20,262 nt of DNA, from positions 1 through 20,262 of the forward strand of contig CALAGJ010000140.1 of NCBI GenBank assembly GCA_937892395.1, written 5' to 3'. Every line of letters starts with the position of its first letter. Within the stretch, counting starts at the first letter, position 1. The notes beneath the pieces are model-generated. The model saw only the letters and a list, made by a program, of their open reading frames with translations. It ran no database searches and was not told the origin of the DNA. The DNA is from an uncultured Parafilimonas sp. (GTDB taxonomy: Bacteria; Bacteroidota; Bacteroidia; Chitinophagales; Chitinophagaceae). The position numbers and the translations under genes are program-made. Below are positions 15,525 through 20,262 of the stretch, piece by piece.

Positions 15525-15555
15525 TTTTTTTTTACGACCTCAATACTTAGGTTTG
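15525..15555 (+). promoter_or_regulatory. Putative promoter of yfhO-like gene
   Basis: TAGGTTTG (15548-15555) matches TAnnTTTG exactly. Nineteen bases upstream is TTTT (15525-15528), one base from the TTTG -33 box. The G of the -7 box is 21 bases before the ATG at 15576, so the leader would be very short. Confidence 0.48.
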
Positions 15556-15575
15556 CGCAGCATAAAAAAATCTTT

Positions 15576-18047
15576 ATGAATTGGAAACGCATTGCACCAC
15601 ACCTTTTGGCTGTTGGAGTTTTTTTAATCATTACGGTTATGTATTGCCGCCCTGCATTGGAGGGTAAGGTATTGCAACAAAGTGATGTGCTAAACTGGAA
15701 AGGCATGGCACAAGGCAGTTTCGAATACAAAGAAAAAAATGGACATTTCCCTTTATGGACAAATACCCTGTTTGGTGGTATGCCTACATATCAAGTGGCT
15801 ATAGACCCGCCAAACCCGGTGAGTCTGATGTACATACATAAAATAATTACACTTTTTCTGCCCAGCCCATTCTGCTTTTTCTTTTTGATGTGTATATCCT
15901 TCTATTTTCTTAGTCAGGTATTGCGGCTGGATTATAGGTTGGGCATACTGGCGGCATTAGGATATGCCTTTGCTTCTTACACACCCATCATTGTAAGCGT
16001 GGGTCATGAAACCAAGGCATTGGCCATGGGCTATGTGCCTGCATTGCTTGGAGGTATATTTTTAATTTTTCAAAAAAGATATTATGTGGGTGCGGCATTT
16101 ACCGCACTGTTTGCAGGGTTGATGATTGCTATGAATCATCCGCAAATCAGTTATTATTTTTTATTGGCAATAGCAGTAATGTGTATTACTTATGCAGTGT
16201 ATTGGATCAAAGAAAAAGATTTTGCACACTTATTAAAATCTTTTGGAATACTTGCTGTATGTGCACTGTTGGGATTAATGGCCAATATGGTTGTTTTAGC
16301 AACAACCTATGACTATTCAAAAGCCACAGCCAGAAATGGTACACTGCAATTAGATAGTACAGGTACCAAGCAAGTGGAATCAAATGGTTTGGATATTGAT
16401 TATGCTTTTACATGGAGTTATGGTGTGGCTGAAACCATGAGTTTGTTGGTACCCAATGTATATGCTGGTGCCAGTAGTGGTCAGGAGCTTACAGGAGAAA
16501 GCAATTTGAGTAAATATGTACAGAGCAAAGGTGCTGATGCGGCACAAGCGGAAAGCTTTGCTAAGGGTTTTCCAATGTATTGGGGACCTCAAACTTTGGG
16601 CACATCGGGCCCGGTTTATCTCGGTGCGGTAATGTGTCTTATTTTTATTTTGGGTTTAATTTATTTGAAGGGTGCAGACAAATGGTGGATTGCTATTGCC
16701 TGTGTAATGGGCATATTGATGAGTTGGGGTAAAAACTTTGCAGGCTTTAATGAATTCCTGTTTAATAACCTGCCCATGTATAATAAATTTCGTGCACCAA
16801 GTATGGCACTCGTTATTCCACAGCTTTTATTTCCATTGCTTAGTATGTTGGCTTTGCAAAAATTATTCTTTGGTAAAGGGGATAAGATCGTTATTTCAAA
16901 AGCTATACGCAATACGGGTTTTGTGATGTTAGGTTTGATACTGCTGGCCGCCGCCATGTACTCTACATTTAGCTACAGAACAGTTACTGATGACAATTTG
17001 ATAGCACAACTCAAACAATATTATGGGCCTGATGAATCAACAGGAATTTATAATGCATTGATAGCGGATAGGCAGTCATTATTTGGCAGTGACTTACTCA
17101 GAAGTATCGTTTTTGCGGGTATGGCTTTTGGTTTACTTTGGTTTTGGATGAAGGAAAAATTGCAACTGAAATATGTGTTGCCTGCCTTGGTTTTATTGAG
17201 TAGCATTGATGTAATTGTAGAAGGACGCAGATATTTAAACAATGATAATTTTCAGACCAAAGATGATCAAAGTGCCAGCTATTTTTCGCCTACGCCAGTG
17301 GATGAACAAATATTGGCAGATACAGGATATTATAGGGTTTTAAACTTAACAAGAGATGTGTTTAATGATGCCATTACATCTTACTTTCATAATTCAGTTG
17401 GGGGTTATCATCCTGCAAAACTTGCCATTGCAGAAGATGTATTGAGTTTTCATTTGCGTAAGCAACCCATGAATTTGCATGTACTCGATATGCTAAATAC
17501 GAAGTATGTGATTGTGCCGGATGATAAAGGTCAACCCATGGTGCAAATGAACCCCGGCGCAGTGGGTGCATGCTGGTTTGTACAACATGTACAATTTGAA
17601 AAAGATGCGGTATCGGCCATAAAAGCATTGGATAATTTCAATCCAAGAGATACTGCAATTGTGGAAGCAGCATACAAGAGCTCAGTACCTTTTTTACCGG
17701 CATACGATAGCACCGCATCTATTCGTTTGGTTGAAAATAATAATGATGTCATTACATATAAAAGCAGTAGTACCGCAAATCAGTTTGCGGTGTTTAGCGA
17801 AATATTTTATGACCGTGGATGGAAAGCTACTATAGATGGTAAAGAAGTTCCTATTGTGAAGACCAACTATGAACTGAGAGGTCTTGCTATACCTGCTGGC
17901 AGCCACACCATTGTATTTGATTTTAAACCTTCAAGCTACTATGATAGTGTAAAAATTGCTATTGCAGCAAGTGCGATAGTATGGCTATTGATTTTGTTTG
18001 TTATTTTCAGATATGTAAAAAGAAAAGGTAAAGAGGGCTGGGATTAG
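15576..18047 (+). CDS. YfhO-family polytopic membrane protein
   Basis: An 823-aa inner-membrane protein of the YfhO family, whose Gram-positive members are GT-C-like glycosyltransferases for lipid or teichoic acid glycosylation. The role in Bacteroidota is not established. One hydrophobic segment (about 10-24) leads to a periplasmic loop with an acidic residue at D37 (QQSDVLNW), where GT-C enzymes keep a catalytic aspartate, and then PLWTNTLFGGMPTYQ. Many further hydrophobic segments follow to about residue 560, with GHETKALAMGY among the conserved-looking loops. A soluble region of about 200 residues comes next. It ends with a beta-rich FYDRGWKATIDGKEVP and a last membrane helix before a basic tail. 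It diverges from the ATP-grasp-like gene and converges on dxr with 13 bases between. Confidence 0.85.
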   Translation: MNWKRIAPHLLAVGVFLIITVMYCRPALEGKVLQQSDVLNWKGMAQGSFEYKEKNGHFPLWTNTLFGGMPTYQVAIDPPNPVSLMYIHKIITLFLPSPFCFFFLMCISFYFLSQVLRLDYRLGILAALGYAFASYTPIIVSVGHETKALAMGYVPALLGGIFLIFQKRYYVGAAFTALFAGLMIAMNHPQISYYFLLAIAVMCITYAVYWIKEKDFAHLLKSFGILAVCALLGLMANMVVLATTYDYSKATARNGTLQLDSTGTKQVESNGLDIDYAFTWSYGVAETMSLLVPNVYAGASSGQELTGESNLSKYVQSKGADAAQAESFAKGFPMYWGPQTLGTSGPVYLGAVMCLIFILGLIYLKGADKWWIAIACVMGILMSWGKNFAGFNEFLFNNLPMYNKFRAPSMALVIPQLLFPLLSMLALQKLFFGKGDKIVISKAIRNTGFVMLGLILLAAAMYSTFSYRTVTDDNLIAQLKQYYGPDESTGIYNALIADRQSLFGSDLLRSIVFAGMAFGLLWFWMKEKLQLKYVLPALVLLSSIDVIVEGRRYLNNDNFQTKDDQSASYFSPTPVDEQILADTGYYRVLNLTRDVFNDAITSYFHNSVGGYHPAKLAIAEDVLSFHLRKQPMNLHVLDMLNTKYVIVPDDKGQPMVQMNPGAVGACWFVQHVQFEKDAVSAIKALDNFNPRDTAIVEAAYKSSVPFLPAYDSTASIRLVENNNDVITYKSSSTANQFAVFSEIFYDRGWKATIDGKEVPIVKTNYELRGLAIPAGSHTIVFDFKPSSYYDSVKIAIAASAIVWLLILFVIFRYVKRKGKEGWD

Positions 18048-18060
18048 TCAGCATTTCAAA

Positions 18061-19215
18061 TTATAAATTGACCATTGTAGCAGCAAAACTGCGTGCCTCA
18101 AAATCACTTTGAGAGTAGTCTTCTAATGTGGGTTTTTCAATAAATGTTATCTTGCTCATTGTACGCTCTACAATTTCAGTAATATCCAAGAATCCTACTC
18201 GGTTTCTTAAAAATGCAAATACTGCAATCTCATTGGCTGCGTTTAATATGCAAGGTAAATTTCCACCTTTGTTTAATGCATCCATAGCCAAACTAAGGTT
18301 TCTAAATGTCCTCAAATCGGGCTCTTCAAAACTTAAATTTGACACTTTTTTAAAATCATATCTCGGAAAACTATTGGCAATTCTTTTCGGATATGCAAGG
18401 GCATATTGGATGGGGAGTTTCATATCCGGCAAACCCATCTGTGCTTTTATGCTTCCATCTTCAAACTGCACCATAGAATGAATGATACTTTGCGGATGTA
18501 TAATTACTTTTATCTGATCTGGCTGTAGATTAAAAAGCCATTTTGCTTCTATCATTTCTAAGCCTTTGTTCATTAAAGTAGCAGAGTCAATAGAAATTTT
18601 TGCGCCCATACTCCAGTTTGGATGTTGCAATGCATGATCTCGTTTTACATTTACTAAAAAGTTTGGCTTCTTGCCTAAAAATGGGCCACCGCTGGCTGTG
18701 AGAATAATTTTTTCAATCTTATTTTCAGCCTCGCCTGTCAGGCACTGAAAAATGGCAGAATGTTCACTATCTACTGGTATGATATCAACATTTTTTTCAG
18801 CAGCTTTATGCATTACTAAATCCCCTGCCACTACTAAGGTTTCTTTATTAGCAAGACCAATTGATTTGCCAATCTCCAACGCATTCATGGTAGGTTTTAA
18901 ACCCGCATATCCTACAATGCCTGCCAGCATCATATCATAATTATCTATCAGTGCAGCTTCTGCCAGTGCATCTTCCCCAGCCATTACTTGTATAGCATAA
19001 GCTGCTAATGCAGCCTTTACTTTTTCAAATTTCTTTTCATCGCCTATTACAACAACCTTAGGTTTAAACTGAATGGCCTGCTCTATCAACTTTTCATCAT
19101 TGGTATGAGCAGTAATCGTACTTACAGAAAACTTATCCTGATTTGCTGCTATTACTTCAAGAGCTTGTGTACCTATACTTCCAGTGGAACCAAATATGGC
19201 GATGCGCTTCAGCAT
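18061..19215 (-). CDS. dxr: 1-deoxy-D-xylulose-5-phosphate reductoisomerase
   Basis: Converts 1-deoxy-D-xylulose 5-phosphate to 2-C-methyl-D-erythritol 4-phosphate with NADPH and a divalent metal; this is the committed step of the MEP route to isoprenoids and the fosmidomycin target. It is full length at 384 aa. The N-terminal Rossmann motif is GSTGSIG (9-15). Further marks are GLANKETLV, the metal-site PVDSEHSA, TASGGPF, HPNWSMGAKISIDSATLMNK and HPQSIIHSMVQF, with AANEIAV in the C-terminal half. Its presence shows the organism makes isoprenoids by the MEP pathway. It is leftward with a 188-base upstream gap and ends 13 bases from yfhO. Confidence 0.97.
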   Translation of the reverse strand: MLKRIAIFGSTGSIGTQALEVIAANQDKFSVSTITAHTNDEKLIEQAIQFKPKVVVIGDEKKFEKVKAALAAYAIQVMAGEDALAEAALIDNYDMMLAGIVGYAGLKPTMNALEIGKSIGLANKETLVVAGDLVMHKAAEKNVDIIPVDSEHSAIFQCLTGEAENKIEKIILTASGGPFLGKKPNFLVNVKRDHALQHPNWSMGAKISIDSATLMNKGLEMIEAKWLFNLQPDQIKVIIHPQSIIHSMVQFEDGSIKAQMGLPDMKLPIQYALAYPKRIANSFPRYDFKKVSNLSFEEPDLRTFRNLSLAMDALNKGGNLPCILNAANEIAVFAFLRNRVGFLDITEIVERTMSKITFIEKPTLEDYSQSDFEARSFAATMVNL

Positions 19216-19237
19216 TCAATTATTTCGTTTAGAGCGG

Positions 19238-19245
19238 CTAAGATA
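19238..19245 (-). promoter_or_regulatory. Possible -7 box for dxr
   Basis: TATCTTAG on the minus strand matches five of six defined bases of TAnnTTTG, 23 bases before the dxr ATG. There is no clear -33 box. This is weak. Confidence 0.18.
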
Positions 19246-19328
19246 ATAATGTTCGATTAATTCATTTGTTTCAACAATAAAATGACATTTATCTATTTAG
19301 TTATCAACAAATATTTTTAGCTATTAAT

Positions 19329-19345
19329 ATCCCCTTCGGGGAATG
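19329..19345 (-). repeat. Small GC hairpin between PhzF-family gene and dxr
   Basis: CCCC-GAA-GGGG on the minus strand (CCCCTTCGGGG at 19331-19341 on the plus strand) forms a four-pair stem in AT-rich DNA, 59 bases or more after the PhzF-family stop. It shares CATTnCCCGA(n)AGGG with the hairpins at 111-126 and 15465-15481. There is no T run after it on the minus strand, so it is not a standard intrinsic terminator. Confidence 0.4.
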
Positions 19346-19403
19346 TACAATCAAGTAGAAAAAATGATTAAGCCCTACAATTTAAACTCATTTGAAAACA
19401 CGA

Positions 19404-20192
19404 TCATATACTACATGTGCCTTTTAGATATGTAACTGCCTGCCCACTCATCAATACTCTATCTTCCATCAGTTTGCATTTTAAAAACCCTCCCCTAATA
19501 CTCAACTGCTTCGCCGTTAAAGAATTTTTATTGAGGATTGCTGCCCAATAAGGTACTGACAATGTATGGGCAGACCCCGTAACAGGATCTTCATCTATAC
19601 CACTTTGTGGATAAAAACATCTACTCACGAAATCTGTATCCTTGCCCGGGGCCGTTACAATTACACCTCTGGCAGGTACTAATGCAAGTGTTTTGAAATC
19701 GGGATTCAAATTGGCAACTTGATACTCTGTCCCCAATACAACCATATAGTCAAAGGCTTTAAAATATACCGGAGCAGGACTTATGCCTAAGCCATCAAAT
19801 AAACCGGTTGGCACATTTTCTACAGGTATGGGTGTATTAGCAGGAAAATTTAGCGTAAGCCATCCATCTTCCCCTTTTTCTACTGATAACATACCACTTT
19901 TGGAATTAAAACTAATTGTATTTTCATTAAACCCAAGTTCATTGAAATAGACATGTGCAGCTGCTAATGTGGCATGACCACATAAAGCAACTTCAATATT
20001 TGGAGTAAACCATCTAATATGGTAATTTTTGCCTTCCGGCACGACGAAAGCCGTTTCGCTTAAATTATTTTCAGCAGCCAATTGTTGCATTAGCTCATCT
20101 GGCAACCAACTTTGAAGCAGACATACAGCGGCAGGATTTCCTTTAAAAAGTTGATTTGTAAAAGCATCAACTTGGTAAATTGAAATTTTCAT
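19404..20192 (-). CDS. PhzF-family isomerase/epimerase-like protein
   Basis: A 262-aa member of the PhzF family, which has two similar diaminopimelate-epimerase-like halves. PhzF itself isomerises a phenazine precursor, but most members, such as E. coli YddE, have no known substrate. Family marks are QVDAFTNQLFKGNPAAV near the start, the catalytic glutamate E46 in LSETAF, RWFTPNIEVALCGHAT, and SGIDEDPVTGSAH near the end. No other phenazine gene is present, so phenazine synthesis is not supported. I chose the ATG at 20190-20192 because the family begins at KISIYQVDAF; an in-frame start at 20231 would add 13 residues. It lies 188 bases upstream of dxr on the same strand. Confidence 0.88.
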   Translation of the reverse strand: MKISIYQVDAFTNQLFKGNPAAVCLLQSWLPDELMQQLAAENNLSETAFVVPEGKNYHIRWFTPNIEVALCGHATLAAAHVYFNELGFNENTISFNSKSGMLSVEKGEDGWLTLNFPANTPIPVENVPTGLFDGLGISPAPVYFKAFDYMVVLGTEYQVANLNPDFKTLALVPARGVIVTAPGKDTDFVSRCFYPQSGIDEDPVTGSAHTLSVPYWAAILNKNSLTAKQLSIRGGFLKCKLMEDRVLMSGQAVTYLKGTCSI

Positions 20193-20262
20193 GATGCAAA
20201 TAAAGAGTTTTAGAAGTACTGATTTAATCACCCCAAAATAAATACTATTATGATTAGCAAAA

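Noticed and set aside
19404..20192. Phenazine biosynthesis suggested by the PhzF-family protein
   Set aside because: No other phenazine gene is present, and most PhzF-family proteins act outside phenazine synthesis.

Overview
The window is chromosomal DNA of a Bacteroidota bacterium, most likely Chitinophagaceae or a close relative. By eye it is AT-rich. Most starts lack a Shine-Dalgarno sequence and sit behind A-rich stretches, several genes carry a TAnnTTTG-type -7 box, and the gene families are typical of the phylum: DAHP synthase fused to chorismate mutase, a TonB receptor with a carboxypeptidase-like N-terminal domain, a long Lgt, and a YfhO-type membrane protein. The lineage is inferred from protein character, not from a marker gene. 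I see no tRNA, rRNA, CRISPR array, insertion sequence, phage or defence genes. This is mostly core metabolism and envelope housekeeping, densely packed, with fourteen credible genes.

Layout. Bases 1-387 hold no convincing gene, only a terminator-like hairpin, a -7 box and a strong dyad. A rightward block follows: DAHP synthase/chorismate mutase (388-1473), a cation diffusion facilitator (1490-2482), DNA polymerase I (2548-5388), a ComA-type phosphosulfolactate synthase-like protein (5549-6322) and shikimate dehydrogenase aroE (6322-7053, start overlapping the previous stop). The leftward uvrB (7104-9143) converges on aroE, and a TonB-dependent receptor (9268-11502) lies upstream of uvrB. Diverging from the receptor are an EVE-domain protein (11588-11992) and a long lgt (12115-13404). 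lgt collides tail to tail, with interlocked stop codons, with a leftward pair: a PlsC-type acyltransferase (13401-14135) and an ATP-grasp-like protein of unknown function (14171-15367). YfhO (15576-18047) runs rightward and converges on leftward dxr (18061-19215), with a PhzF-family isomerase (19404-20192) behind it.

How the genes relate. Two shikimate/aromatic steps (DAHP synthase with chorismate mutase, and AroE) lie in the same rightward block. Several genes serve the envelope: Lgt for lipoproteins, PlsC for phospholipid or aminolipid acylation, YfhO, and the TonB receptor. dxr supplies isoprenoid precursors. polA and uvrB serve DNA repair.

The observations most worth a second look are an apparent internal duplication of a two-helix unit in Lgt, an ATP-grasp-like/PlsC gene pair that could make an unusual lipid, the ComA-aroE overlap without other coenzyme M genes, an attenuator-like pair of alternative hairpins before yfhO, a small hairpin motif found in three intergenic regions, and a dyad in the DAHP synthase leader. 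I did not find a clear new multi-gene system.
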